DNA of 64,000 nucleotides from Glebionis coronaria (lineage: Eukaryota; Streptophyta; Magnoliopsida; Asterales; Asteraceae), in NCBI GenBank assembly GCA_025667525.1, contig CM046882.1:25323394-25387393 (forward strand). The letters run 5' to 3'. Shown in pieces: positions 33,946 through 46,347 of the stretch. Each line of letters begins with the position of its first letter. The stretch's first letter is position 1. The notes under the pieces are model-generated. The model saw only the letters and a program-made list of their open reading frames with translations, was not told where the DNA came from and did no database searches. Position numbers and translations under genes: made by a program.

Positions 33946-35900
33946 TTCGGGGACGAGTCAGGCTCGTGACTCGGTTAACAAAAACAAGCGCTTCTCGGGA
34001 GGCAACCCGATTATCTATCCTTTTATTCTGTTTTTCTTGTAAGTGTAGGGGGAGACCCTGGTATGTGTTTGTTGTTTTCTTTCTTATCATGTGCACGGAT
34101 TTAAGCTTTCAAAGATACATTCTTGATGACTTTTGACGACCCGTGATTCCGTGTACCCATCTTCTCGGTTTTATCCTAAACTCTTTTGATTCTCTATTTT
34201 ATATTTTTCATTATTAAAATAGGAATCACTTTAATTGTCTCTTCCTTAGCAAGATTTAAACAACGTGCACAACGTCCTAAGTGTAGGGGAGTTCACTCCC
34301 ACATGCTTAAACATTGAGGACAACGTTTATATTAAGTGTAGGGGGGACTTCTATAGAAGTTAAGTGGTCTTTTCCTTATGTTTGTCCTCATATTAACCGG
34401 AAAATTGATTTTTCGATATTTTTCAAAACTTTTTGATCTATTTTGGCCTAGTAGTCTAGTAGTATTTTCCTTTGTTATCGTTATTTATTTTCTTTGCTAG
34501 AATAAATTCCAATAAAGTGGTTTTAATTTTCAAACGCTGTGAATCTTTTGACTCAACCCGAGTTTACTTATCTAAGTTTACTCTAGCTAGTATCCTTAAC
34601 GTGTTTAAGTCAAGTTTTGCTAGGCTTTTATATAGGGAACTTTAAAATGCGAATTCTAAACTTGAAAAAGTCTAAGAAGTTGCAAGATCCTATAGATGAC
34701 TTAAACACCCAAAACTTTGATTTAATTGGCTAAGCGTCCACGAGTCTCATTCCTTGAGATTTTAAATTGTGGAGAACGAGAGATGATAGAGTTAATTATA
34801 AGTTTGGTATTCTTTCATGAATTTATGTGAGTTAATTATGAGCTTTTTCTCCCATCGCTTGCTAATAAATTTATCTGCAATAAATAAGGTTGTACGATTT
34901 AAAAAGTTACATAGCTTCTAGCACAAGATCGTTTAAAAGTTGCTCGGTATTAATTAGAGTTCATAGCCAAGGCATAACTTATTGAAGCGGGATGCGAAGA
35001 TTGGCAAGGCCGAAAAGGCCCTAACAAGGCATGAGGGCTACATTTTGTTGCTAAAGATCCCAAGTGATGTGAAGAATCATTTATCAAAAATCAATATGAA
35101 GGATCGAGACACACGACGAAAAGCAAATACTCCCCTAAAGATCATGGAGAAGTCTATCCAAAAAGGCCCTAACAAGGTATGAGGATAAATAGATCCAAGT
35201 CCTAAAAGGAGGCGGATCGTTGTATATCAAAGTCCAAAATAAAGATTGGAGAAAAATGAAGAAGTCATGGTCCAAGTATGAAGAATCTCTCAAAAACTTC
35301 AAGTGAAGAAATTCCTATTATGAAGAGAAGACCATTATTTCGTGAACATCTCTCAAGATTCGAAGTATGAAGTCACTGTCAAATATCGGTCCGAGAAAGG
35401 TCTCAAATCGTGAAGCGAGTTATGCCAAGATATGAAATTTATGAGGTCCCGAGAAGCAGTTTTAAAAGATTTTGTCCTTTAGCTAACTATTGATTAAATC
35501 ATCCTACTTTATTTTCGGCCTAATAAACTATCGAAATAAGTCAACAATGCATCATCATGATCATTCAAGACAACAATAAAATATAAGAGGTACACCTAGG
35601 AATAAGGGAGTCTAAGTGAATAATTGGCCCACATGAGTTTGTGTGAGTTTGCTAACTTATAATAACAATGATCTCGTTTTTAAGCTTGGTATGGGGAACG
35701 TGAAACTTGAGGATGATAATCATTCACGAAGTTTCAAAACCCTAAGGTAAGTTTTTGATCTTTTTACTTTTTTTTCTTCCTTTGAATATTTTGTCTCTTT
35801 AATAAAGGCCAATGTGGATTGATTATGATGGAAACTGTAAAATTTTCTTTGTAATTAATGCATTGCATGAGGGCATTGCAATGGTCAAGTGTAGGGGATT
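33946..35900 (+). other. 3' untranslated region of the Athila-like element
   Basis: Starts with the GGGACGAG and GGGAGGCAACCCG boxes. Purine-rich words AGTGTAGGGGGAG, AAGTGTAGGGGAG and AAGTGTAGGGGGGA recur at ~34045, 34279 and 34335, and the true polypurine tract AAGTGTAGGGGATT is at 35887-35900. No convincing gene; the ORF at 34982-35182 has no support. Region 34980-35460 is rich in AAGG/GAAG words. Confidence 0.6.
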
Positions 35901-37309
35901 TGATAGGTGTGAAAACACCCATCCTTTTACCACTTAATTATAATATTAACGAAGCCAAAACGTGTATTTTATGTCGTAAATGTCGAAATTATGCGTGGTT
36001 TGTGTTTTTATTGTGTTTTAGGACCAAAAGATGAAAAAGGAAGAGAACACGGGTTTTCACGGGCTTTTATCGAAGAAAACGAGAAAAGACGAAGTTAAAA
36101 GATCAAGAGTGCAAAAAGACCGGATGTCCAAGGCCTATTCTGAATATTTATCGAAGAAAAAGTCTAAAGACGGAAGTTTAGTGAAGTCAAAGAACCAAGT
36201 CTAATTAAAGAAGAAAATTATAAGATGAGTTCAAATTATATCGACAAATCCCGAGACGACGTCGAGAAAGACAAAGAATTTAAATCGAGTCGAGACAAGA
36301 AGAAAGAAGGAAGAAAGCACCAACATTTTACTCCTCCCTTTAAATACCCTCCTAATGTGTCATTAGCAGGTGGTAAGTTAGTTTAGATTAGGAGTAGAGT
36401 AGATTTACTTTCTCTCTCTAGTTTTCACTTTCTCTCTCTAGATTAATATGTAGAATCTTTAATCTTTATGTTTTAATTGTTGAATCTTATACTTTTAATC
36501 AAGATTTTCAATTAATCATTCTCATTCTTCCTTTCTTTATTATTAATCTTGTGTTGATTTAGATGATCATGTAGTTGCTTAATATTGATGTTTATTGATT
36601 TATTGATGCGTTTGGTTGGTTTTGCTTATTTTTAAGTGTTTTTCATTAGTTTATTTTATAGAAAGTTGATTTTTAATTTTTAGTTTTATTAGTGTTTTTC
36701 AAATTTTTAATTTGTGGTTTAATGATTTTTCTTAAAAGTGTTTTAGATTAAGTTTTAGTTAATTGCTTATTTGATTTGTTCTTAGTTTTGGCTTATTTTC
36801 TGATTTTTAGTATTACTGTATCTCTTTTTCATATCTTCGGATTAGGGTTTATTATTCCGAAGAATCACTTTTTCCTGAAAAGTGAGTTTTTCCTGAAAAG
36901 TGAGTTTTTCCTGAAAAGTGAGTTTTTCCTGAAAATTTTGATTTATCCAAATTTAGCTCTTTTTTCCGAAAATTTCTCTTTTTTCCGAAAAAGTTTATTT
37001 TTAGCTTTATTTTATGTTGTTTTATTTTCAGTTTTATTTTTATTAAAGATTTAGATTTTAATCATTTACTTAATTGCCTTTAAAACCTTATTTTTATTTT
37101 AATCTTTTCGAACTTTTATCTTTATTTCGTTTAAGTCTTTTATTTAAGTGTTAATTAGTTTATCATTTTTATAATTTTGTCATTTACGTTAATGTTTGCA
37201 TTTTTATTTTACTCAACGACAAAACCATTTCTTTTATCCACCAAAGACGACTGAGTCGCACTTTTAACCGGTAATCAATTCGAAAAGACCGGACGATAAC
37301 TTTTTATAC
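35901..37309 (+). mobile_element. 3' LTR of the Athila-like element, truncated at its end
   Basis: Begins TGATAGGTGTGAAAACACCC, like the 5' LTR, with scattered substitutions and several indels. It stops at ...CTTTTTATAC, ~20 bases before the inferred LTR end, and unrelated sequence follows. Confidence 0.75.
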
Positions 37310-38629
37310 ATGGCTGCAAACACCATGGCCGTGGTGATGCCCCGCCAAGATACGGCCCATTTTCAAGAAGCATGATCAATAACAGTGCACAAATGCAATA
37401 TGTTAGTCGTTTGTAAGGCGTCAAACTACGCTCAACAACGGCACCAGCCGGCCACCAACGCCATGCACCATGATTGGAGGCAACGAAAGGGGCCGGCGAC
37501 ATCGAAGAAAGCTAGTGCAGACACATATCACAAAAAGAAGATACATTCTACTGATACAAAGGGAAAATCTTGAAACCATAGGAACAGCAAAGCACACCAT
37601 GTGAGAAGCATATATAATCGTCTCTCTCTGACAACCTAAATTATAAACTGAATAAAGAGAGAGATGACAACCACTCCAATCAAACCTAAGGATGAAAACC
37701 CCTAAATTATAAAGTTAATAAAAGGATGAAAACCCCTAAATTGGGTTAATAAAACGGTAAGAGGTAAACAAACATACCTATCGCCGATCAATGGCAGACA
37801 CAAATACAATCAAGTTTATCTGCTATGAAAGTTTATAATTTTTAGTGTGAGAGAGATTAGGTGAGAGGAACGATCGACAGATGAGAAACCTTGAAATGAT
37901 GAGAGAGATGTTTCTAGACTTTCAATCTCAACCGCAAGGTCAGTTTCTTTTTTTAATCAGATCTACAGTGGGGGGGGGAACGATGAATGTGTGTTTGTGA
38001 GAGGGACGATTATAAAATACTAATGGGGTGTGAGGGGTACTGTTGTTTGTGAGAGGGACGATTATAAAATAACAATGGGGTGTGAGGTGAGAACTGTTCA
38101 TTGGGGAACGTGATTCCCTCTTTTATTAAAGATATAATGAGGGACATAAAGTAACCAAATTACTATTTTTTTTTTTTGATAAAAACCAAATTACTATTTT
38201 AAAACGACCATAAAGACTTGACTTTGATTGGAATTCTATAGCCCAATTAAGTCAAAACAAGCATGTATATAGATAGTAAAACTATTTGGAATTGAATGTG
38301 AAGTTCTCGTATTACAAGTTGAAAGCTGCAACTTATATATATACAAAGTCTTAGTGAATTCCTTGAAACTAAAACATATTAATGTAAAATTATATTAAAA
38401 TATATTAAAATCACATTCAGATATATTTCTAGTTTAATTAGCAAATTTGAATATGTTGGTTATCACTCTTACTTCACAAGAGAGAGGTCAAAGTTTTCTA
38501 AACGATATTAGGACTCATAACTCATAGATGACGATATTGAGTAATACTTTTATACGTGCTTAAGCTTGTGACTTATAAAAACATTCATATACATGATCTC
38601 ATCATGTGTGACGATGTTTGTAATTGTAA
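37310..38629. other. Gap between the Athila-like and Harbinger-like elements
   Basis: No gene supported. A GC-richer patch (37311-37500) has short ORFs on both strands that match nothing I know. 37990-38095 holds a ~53-bp tandem duplication (GTTTGTGAGAGGGACGATTA, TAAAATA, ATGGGGTGTGAGG). The rest is AT-rich. Confidence 0.4.
37989..38095. repeat. ~53-bp tandem duplication
   Basis: Two copies of TGTTTGTGAGAGGGACGATT followed by ATAAAATA(C/A)(T/C)AATGG and GGTGTGAGG. Confidence 0.8.
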
Positions 38630-40507
38630 GAGCATACGGTACGGTTGAGCCGTCGGGCTCGTGCCCTGGGCAAAAAGTGGTGCCACATCATCATTTTTTT
38701 TCGTAACACCAAAACACCCATAACCCCACAAACACCTTCCATCGTTAACACCACAATCTCTTCTGTTATCCTGACCCCACCTTTTTTAAATACAACAATT
38801 AATTAACTAAAATTTAATTTTTTTATTAATAAAAATAAAAATGTAATTAACAAAAAGAAAATTACACTAATAAAAAAAACACAAAATAAAAAAAAACAGC
38901 ACGAATTAAAAAAAAATACAACTTAAAATTAAAATATTTTGCACGCGCCTTGTCTTTGAGATTTTCGATCCTCGCCGCGTCTTCGACACTCATTCCAGTT
39001 GTGTCGAACCGAAGGATTTGCAATTCTTCGTTCATTTTCTGAAGCTCAACCACTTCTAGTCTTGCCGCCACCTCTCGTTCCATTCGGTCTTTTTTTGCAT
39101 CACGATCCGATATTATTTGTTGTTATAGCATTTTGACCAATTGTTCTTTTTGAGACCTCGAAGTGGCGGAGATCTTGTGGAGCGTTGAACCTTGGACATT
39201 CTTGGAGCACCAGATGGACGAGGGATCTCATCATCATTGAAAATATCCGGATCTTGATCCGCTATCTTCCCGCGTTGACGCCGAGTTCGAGTTGAATCGA
39301 GATTTTTCCATTTATACTTGTCTTTCAAAACAAGCCAAACACTTTTGTGTGAAAACTCCTTGTTCCCGTTTTCATCTCGATACAAACTCATCACACGAGT
39401 TATCAAATTGTCTACATTTTCGCCACTCAAAATTTGGTTTTATGATAAAACTTATTAAACTTAAAGACCTCGCGGTTCAACATCGTCCACTTCCCAATCA
39501 ATATATTTTTGTTCCGAGCTTTAAAACCTTCGTCCTTAAGCCGATTGTTATACATATCAAGAACTTGGTACCAAAACGTATCTGTGGCTGATCGTCCCGA
39601 CCTTCGGGTATTCGGATACTTCAATCCAACACTCGCCCAAAACTTCTTCTTCATGTAGGGTCCAAAATGAACGGTCCGACTTCGGGTTTTGCTTAGCAAC
39701 ACGTTTCTTTCTCCATTTTTCTTCGAGGGACCCGCGGCTTGTTCTTTGGGCGCATTGGGCTCTTGAGGTTATTGAGACGAGTGTTGAGGAAATTTTTGGT
39801 AATTTTGTAGTTGTGATTGTTGGAAGACTTGCGATTGTTAAGATTGTTGGAGCCATAAATTGAATACTTCGGGTGTACAATTAACAAACGGATTTTGTTG
39901 TAGGAAGTTAGCGAAAGGATTTGCTTGTTGATTATAGTTAGCGAATGAAGAAAATTTATTAGTTCTTAAAGTGATAGATGTTGCGGATGAGAGAGTATTT
40001 GGGTTTGACGCAGTAGACGAATTTGGTTGTTGAGTAGTCGGAATTTGATTTTGAGGATCGGATAAAAAAAGTGTTTATCCATTGATTCGGGTATTGGTTT
40101 GGATTTTGACTCATGGTGGATGTAAAAAATATGAAAATTAGAAGTAGAGATAATAAAAGATTGTATAATTTTTTGGTAGTTTGAAACGGAATATATAGTA
40201 AAAAATAGGTACAAAAATGAGGTGTTTTAGGGTTCCAACGGTCAAAATTTTAACCATAGCAAAAAAAGAGCCTTTTCCCAAAGGTCAAAAATTCAAATTT
40301 TCAAAAAAAAATAAATTAATTGTTAACGCAAGCCATGGCGCAAGTCACGGTGTGCTTGGCTGCGCCATGGTGTCGCGCCATAGAATATAACGTCGGCTGG
40401 TAGGTGCTAGCCGAACCACCATAACGCCAGCCATGGTGTAATTAACTGCGCCATCATATCGTGTCATGGTGGCCAGACGAACCCACTAGCCACCGTACCG
40501 TGTTATC
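38630..40507 (-). mobile_element. PIF/Harbinger-like element with a SANT/NAM-associated ORF
   Basis: Left end GAGCATACGGTACGG and right end CCGTACCGTGTTATC are imperfect inverted repeats sharing ACGGTACGG. TAA flanks both (38627-38629, 40508-40510), fitting the 3-bp target of PIF/Harbinger elements. The right subterminal region (40320-40500) is GC-rich with repeated GCCATGGCGC and GCGCCATGGTG words. It carries only the accessory SANT/NAM-type gene and no DDE transposase, so it is non-autonomous. Confidence 0.7.
38862..40114 (-). pseudogene. SANT/Myb-like protein with NAM-associated C-terminus, broken
   Basis: The ATG at 40112-40114 gives MSQNPNQYPNQWINTFF and a Gln/Asn-rich N-terminus (FNLWLQQS, FQQSQLQNYQ). 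After stops and frameshifts come the SANT-like part RSFWTLHEEEVLGECWIEVS, then in another frame DTFWYQVLDMYNNRLKDEGF and IGKWTMLNREVFKFNKFYHK (39427-39702), then NKEFSHKSVWLVLKDKYKWK (39113-39430) and a coiled C-terminus EVVELQKMNEELQILRFDTT GMSVEDAARIENLKDKARAKYF (38930-39080). Such proteins are the DNA-binding partner of Harbinger transposases or domesticated relatives; database entries often mislabel them glutathione S-transferase T3-like. Several frameshifts make this copy dead. Confidence 0.75.
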
Positions 40508-40510
40508 TAA

Positions 40511-41289
40511 GGCTACCCAATGAAAAGGGTTGACCTTATCTTACCCCACTACATCAACTTTCTTTTTTCGATAATATACGAGTTTCCACTATAAGATGAC
40601 ATTTATTATATATCAAACAAATAGGTTTTTGTTGCCCTTTTGTGCCTTTTATAATCGTTCGGCTAGACCAAATGAGGGTTTCGACGACTGAGTTCTTTGG
40701 TCGTTGCGTTGGCTCGACCGACTATGGCAATCGGTTGATCGGGTGTCACGACCTTCTCACTGCGGCAGCCTAAGGTAGTTAGTTTATCATTTTCCTACTT
40801 CACCACAATTGTTTTGACAAATAATAAGTACTGTATTACTTGTCTATAAAAAGAAGAGGAGTTCGTTTCCCAAACCTATTATTGTTCCCACAACAATATT
40901 AGGAACAATGACATGGGCTCACCCCATCAGGTTTCTTTATACACATTGGAATTTTTTCAACTATTAAATGACTTATTATAAATCAAACATATAGTTTTTT
41001 TTTGGCCTTTTGTGCCTTTTATAATCGTTCGTCTGCTAGACCAAGTGGGGGTTTCGACGATTGAGTTATTTGGTCGTTGCATTGGCTCGACCGACTGTAG
41101 TAATCGGTCGACCGAATGTTGCGACCTTGTCACTGCAAGTAGCTTAACATAGTATCGTGACTAATGTGAGCTAATATGGGCTAGTAGTTAGGTTATCATT
41201 TATCTACTTGGGCACCACAATTGACAAATAACAACTATTACTTATAAATTACCCCTTTAATACATTAAGAGGAATGTAAAAATAAGGAA
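40511..41289. repeat. Diverged ~390-bp tandem duplication
   Basis: 40590-40840 and 40965-41250 are diverged copies: both have GGCCTTTTGTGCCTTTTATAATCGTTC or a close variant, CTAGACCAA, GGTTTCGACGA, TTGGTCGTTGC, TTGGCTCGACCGACT and CCACAATT...GACAAATAA. No gene in either. A related fragment (TTGACCACGAGAATTG, TTTTGACAAATAGCAACTAT) lies at 28681-28715. Confidence 0.7.
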
Positions 41290-42375
41290 TAAACAATAAT
41301 AAAAGTGTTGTGAGGGGAACAGTAACCAAAACCATATACCCCGTCCATTTGTCACTCGGTTTCATCTACACCATTCACTTTAACCCTTTCTCAACCGTAG
41401 ATTGGTTGACTTCAGATCTCGGCCGTATATCATGTGGAAAATGGAGTACGAGGTATGGATTGAGACCGTTGATTGGCGAAACTAACATCTAGCCGTTTGT
41501 TTGGTTGAAAAAGGTTGAAAATGGAGTCACAGGTATGGCGTGTTTACCTAAACCCTATTTGTAACCGTTGGATGCGTTGTGAAGGGTTTTACCTAACCGT
41601 TAGATGTGTAAAATGCATCCTGGCGGTTCGTTTCTTCATCTACCCGTTTAGGAATCGACATGTGTAGTGTACGGTACTAGGTTAAAGCTTGCTAGATGTA
41701 TAATTCCCATACCTGCTTGAATCTCATTGTACCAGCCGTTATTTGAAACCCTAAGAATAGTTGCACACATTTGCAAAATCCTCTTACCTGCTGGTAAATT
41801 TTTATCCCTTGAATTTGCTTATTTAGTTATTCTTTTGTTATTATTTACTACCTGCTGTTCATGATTTATTTAATTCTTTTTTGGGGTCATGATTAATTAT
41901 TCTGATTATGCACTGTTGCAAACTTTTCACATTTTATGTTGTTTCTTACAAATTTGTTAATTGGTAAAAAAAGTACATTTGTTACTTGCTAAAAAAATAT
42001 GCTTTCTTTGCAACAATTTAATTGGTAAAAAAAATTAATTTGTTACTTGGTAAAAAAATATGCTTTCTTTGCAACAATTGATATTCCAATATGTAAATTG
42101 GTAACAATGATGCTTTCTTTGCAATAATTGGTATTGGAATCTCTAAATGTTGAAAACAGTTATGGTTTGTTTGCAACACTTGCTATTCAAATCTGTAGAT
42201 CTTGAAACTATAGGTGAAGTATATGTTATTTGTGCTGCTAACATGAATTTGGGTTCTCTCTTTGTTGTTTGTTGCTCATGTTTGGTTAATTGGATGGTTT
42301 ACGGATTCACAACTTTACGTGTGAGACCTCCAAAATCTGACATGGAACAAGTAGGCAACGAGGGGGTAACACGTC
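41290..42375 (+). other. Presumed 5' untranslated region of the Helitron
   Basis: No convincing coding sequence. Repeats of TATGCTTTCTTTGCAACAAT and TTGGTAAAAAAA occur at 41960-42130. The ORF at 42147-42416 has no recognisable domain and runs into the LTR. Confidence 0.35.
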
Positions 42376-45300
42376 ATAGTACAAGAAACAATGAATTACA
42401 GTTCATACAAAGCTGACGAAATAAAAACATGTACATTACATCATAAAAGGTCAGAGTTTTTAAACATAGGTCCCAGAGTTTTAGAAGCAGAAAAATTATA
42501 TTATTTCGTCTCAATTTATAACAATAAGTTGCCCAAAAGATTGAATAAACTTCTGTTAGTTTATATAAAGCAAATCTTTCAAAAGCATCACAGAAATCTC
42601 CAAACTGCGACAATATCCTGCGGGCTCCCATCCAAGCAAAGCTAAGTAATAATACCTGAGATTAAACATGTAAAATCGTCAACACAAAGTTGAGTGAAAT
42701 TCATAGGTTTAGCAATAAAGGTGTGGAACACAAGCATTCATTTGTAAAACAAGTAAATAGAGAAAATGGTTATGATCATTAACCATAGTCTGAAACCAAT
42801 ATTATTGCTGTTAAGTTCATGAACCGAAGCTTAACTCAAAGTAAGTTCCTCTAGGGAGTATTCAGCCTAAATACTCAAGTATAAACAAATGTAAGTGCGT
42901 CAAGGTAATCGGGACGGGGATTGTCAATCCCGATGGATCCACCCACAATATTCGCGCTTAGCGCAAAGCATACGGGACAATTAACGGTTCATGATCAAGA
43001 GAGGAAACTTAAGGCTATTAACTATAAGCAATAATATCAATAAAAACTGTTGGAAAGTATACAAGTCTGAATAGCATACAAGTTCTGGATAGTATACAGT
43101 TTTAAATGAATGTGTTCCACCATGTAAAATCTCACCCCGCATTTAGAAACATTGTTCAAGTAAAAAGGGGCTATGAACTCACCTTTAGTAAGTAATCACA
43201 AGGTAAAAGGGGCTGAGCAAAAAGAAGTCTTCACGGACCTATGCAATGGTGACGCGTAATAAGAATGCGTTCAATGAAGCAATAACGTTTTAGAAGTGGT
43301 GGGACATAGTATGACTAGGTAACTTGCGTGCGATGGCGAGACCTAAGCTTAAGTTAAAATTTTGACCCAACACCTTGAACCTACTGTAACAACCTAATAT
43401 CAACCTTGTATGATGGTCCAAGCATTTATGTGTGGGTTCCGAACACGTTTAAGACTCGGTTTGAAAAACCAAAACAAGGGACTGCATTCAGTTTTCTGAA
43501 AAAGGCTGTGAAGATTTGGTCATATCTAAAAATCTATAATAGTACAGGAGGTGAAATTTCTTGACATGTATAGGTATTTCTCTTACCTTTAAAAGTTGGG
43601 AAAGAACAGCCCTAGAACTATTTTCAATCAACGGGAAATGCACTTTTAGTGACAGACTATCAAAACAGAAAGTTGTAAACGTCTTTCGTACCTTACGGTA
43701 GATTAAGCATAAATCCCAATCGGTAAAAGATTTTGACACGAAACCAAAAAGAGAAATTTTATTATATTTGTAGCTACTGTAAAAAGTCATAAAATCATAA
43801 ATTAATCCTTTTTACCCAAGTCAATTTACCCACGTTTTAAGCATAACATTCAGATTTGACCTAGTTTAGTAAAACGACCGTTTCGGGCTCATCCGGACAC
43901 TTCCCGTTTCCATCCAACTCAACACATACTAATCACATCAGTGGGTATCCATTTTTAAAATAAAAAACAAGGTCATATGTTTAAGAAAATTTTGTCATGA
44001 CCTGTTTGTTTCTGTGGTGATTTCCATACTACAAAAACAACTCCATTTAGCTACCTAACCTCAATCAAGCAACACTTAGGCTATACCAATTCGCCACGCA
44101 AGTGTCCTAAGTCCTAATATGCCCTAAGTATCTATAATATCATTGGGTTTCACCGAAGGAATTCAAAATTCATGAATAAAAAGAATCAAAGTACTAGTAA
44201 CATCAAAACTAAAATGCTAGGAGTGACTATACCTTCATAACAAGTAGGAATTAATCCAAACACGCAAATTAAACAATTCCTCCTCCTTGATCCTTAGAAA
44301 TTTCGTGGCCCTTAGCCACGTGTTAAGTCAATCACGGTACTCAGCAACTGAGTAGAAACAATGTAGTGAGACGATCACCGACGATATGGATGCCCGGGGA
44401 AAACACGAAAACCGCAACCTATCACAATAAGGCGCGCGTTAAGACTCGAACTCAATATCGATATATATACCAAATATAACATGACTCAAATGTTTTCAAA
44501 GTATACACGTTTCAAAACCATTGACACGAATCAAATGAATTCATACTACCCATTTATCCAACGTTACTCGTTAAAACACTTGAACACTTGAAAATGACTC
44601 GTCATACGACGCCAAGTCAACATAAGTCAAACTATATGTTACCCTTATTTGGACCAGTAGCTAAGTCATTTATATAATGACTAAGCACTTGAGTAAGTCA
44701 CCATGTCCGATGGTGAACACTCAAACTCACGCAACACAAGCATTGAACTACGTGTCCAAAGTAAAAATCAGCAAGTACACCTCGAATGTACACACCGATC
44801 TACCCTATCTAGACTTGTCCGTTTTATATGAAAATTGGTGTCAAGGTCACCTATAACCTGTATAAGACCTCACCAAAATTTGAGCCAATGTTCACACTTT
44901 AAAATCCATCAGCTCGACACTTTACCCGACTCCAAATTTAGGACAGATTTGTACACTTGTTTTGTAAAACCGTTTGGACCGCTTTAAAAGTACAAACTCG
45001 ACAATCCGACTTTTGAAACCACTACTAGACTCATCAAACTCAGTTTGTAAACTTTGAAAACCAGTAGTATCAACTATCTAACCAAGCCTAAAGTCCCCGA
45101 GAGTCGACCCAAAATCAGCCACAATTTCGGATTGTGTCGACTTGCGTCTCCCGGTACACGAAAACTAAAACTAGCATAACTTTTGACTCGTAATGAGTTA
45201 TAAGCTCTATCTTATACCAAAACGACCGTCTCGGAAAACTCTACAACAATTTCAAATAATCTCAGTCTTTCACAGACCTTAAACCCACGAAACATACTGT

Positions 45301-46347
45301 TTAAGGCTGCTGTCCCAAATTAGCTTTTTAGAAAACATGACAAATCTATTTTTCACTCAAAACCAATCATTCCCATACCCCTAGGATCACTATACTATCA
45401 TACCCATCAACCAAGCACTCCTAAAAACACTTGTATGAAAAATCTAACAAAAATCAAAGATTAAAAACAAGACTTTTAAGGATCAAAACATGATAATCTT
45501 ACCAAATATAACATATGCAAGATGATTACAACATCATACAACCATAAAATCATAAGTTCTTGAAATCTTGATGCATGTGGAAGATTTTAGTATCAATGGA
45601 ATCACAAGAAGATTTTAGGATGGGGTCTTTGATTAGTTTTTGTTAAATCATGATGGATGGTGGTGTTTTGTGGTGGTGGAGTGGCGGCAATAAGGAGGAG
45701 TGAGAGGAGGTATGTGTTTTTTTTGTTTAAATGATTAATGTTGTAAGTGGAAGAAAAATGTTGGTTTATATATGGCTAGTTAAGTGGAGGGCTAATATTG
45801 CCAACTTTGGAAGTTGTGGACTTAAAAATAATCTAATAGTTTTAAAGGGTAGAAAATGGTTATTGGTAAATATTGAAAATATTTACGGGGCTCGGGTTTC
45901 GTAAAAATACTTTTCAAAAGTTACAATGCATCATAAAAATGATTATATGATTTTCCGACACGACTTAATACGTAATTAAAACGACATCATCAAAAATATT
46001 AATTATCGAAACAATCGATAAATAAACGTAATATTTTGGTCATCCGTCGGTATCGCGATCACTAGGAATTCTCGTTGTACATTGATTTGAATAAACTCGT
46101 TGTAAAACGCACACGGGTGATTTTAAATCAAAAACATTGATTTAAAATAAATATGGAAAAATAAAATGAAAATTTGTAATTCCATACAAAGTATTTATCG
46201 ATGATCAGAAAAATACTTAAAAAAAAGTATAATTTAAAAATCTCAGGATTTACATATAGCAATACAAGAAAACGTAATACGTTGGAAAAATTCAAGAAGC
46301 ACGAATAAAAAGAATAAAATAATGTTGAGAAAGTACGGGTTCTCACA
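42376..46347 (-). mobile_element. Solo LTR (~4 kb) of a gypsy element, minus strand
   Basis: Read on the minus strand it starts TGTGAGAACCCGTAC at 46347. Near its other end it has CCTATGAATTTCACTCAACT and TTGTGTTGACGATTTTACAT, which parallel AACCTATGAATTCACCAACT and TCGTGTTGACCCCCACATTT at the end of the 4-kb LTR at 5342-9404. No gag or pol adjoins it. The exact low-coordinate edge (42366-42376, or 43386 if TGTAACAACC is the end) is unsure, and no clean target duplication is visible. Confidence 0.5.

Larger units (their letters stand above)
30786..37309 (+). mobile_element. Non-autonomous Athila/Tat-like LTR retrotransposon
   Basis: Two matching LTRs (30786-~32263, 35901-37309) flank ~3.6 kb. 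A primer-binding site resembling the complement of tRNA-Asp (TGGCGCTGCTGCCGG, 32265-32279) follows the 5' LTR. The box CGCTTCTCGGGAGGCAACCCG (33989-34009), which I know from Athila/Tat elements, follows the only ORF. There is no gag, protease, RT, RNase H or integrase, so movement would need help from another element. The 3' LTR lacks its last ~20 bases, and no target duplication is visible. Confidence 0.8.

Noticed and set aside
34982..35182. 66-residue Lys-rich ORF in the Athila-like 3' region
   Set aside because: A/G-rich sequence makes open Lys/Arg frames likely by chance; no support.
37275..37573. Small ORFs on both strands next to the 3' LTR
   Set aside because: One begins in LTR sequence, and neither has a recognisable domain or a supported gene structure.
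43488..43790. 100-residue minus ORF
   Set aside because: Lies in the solo LTR and shows no domain.
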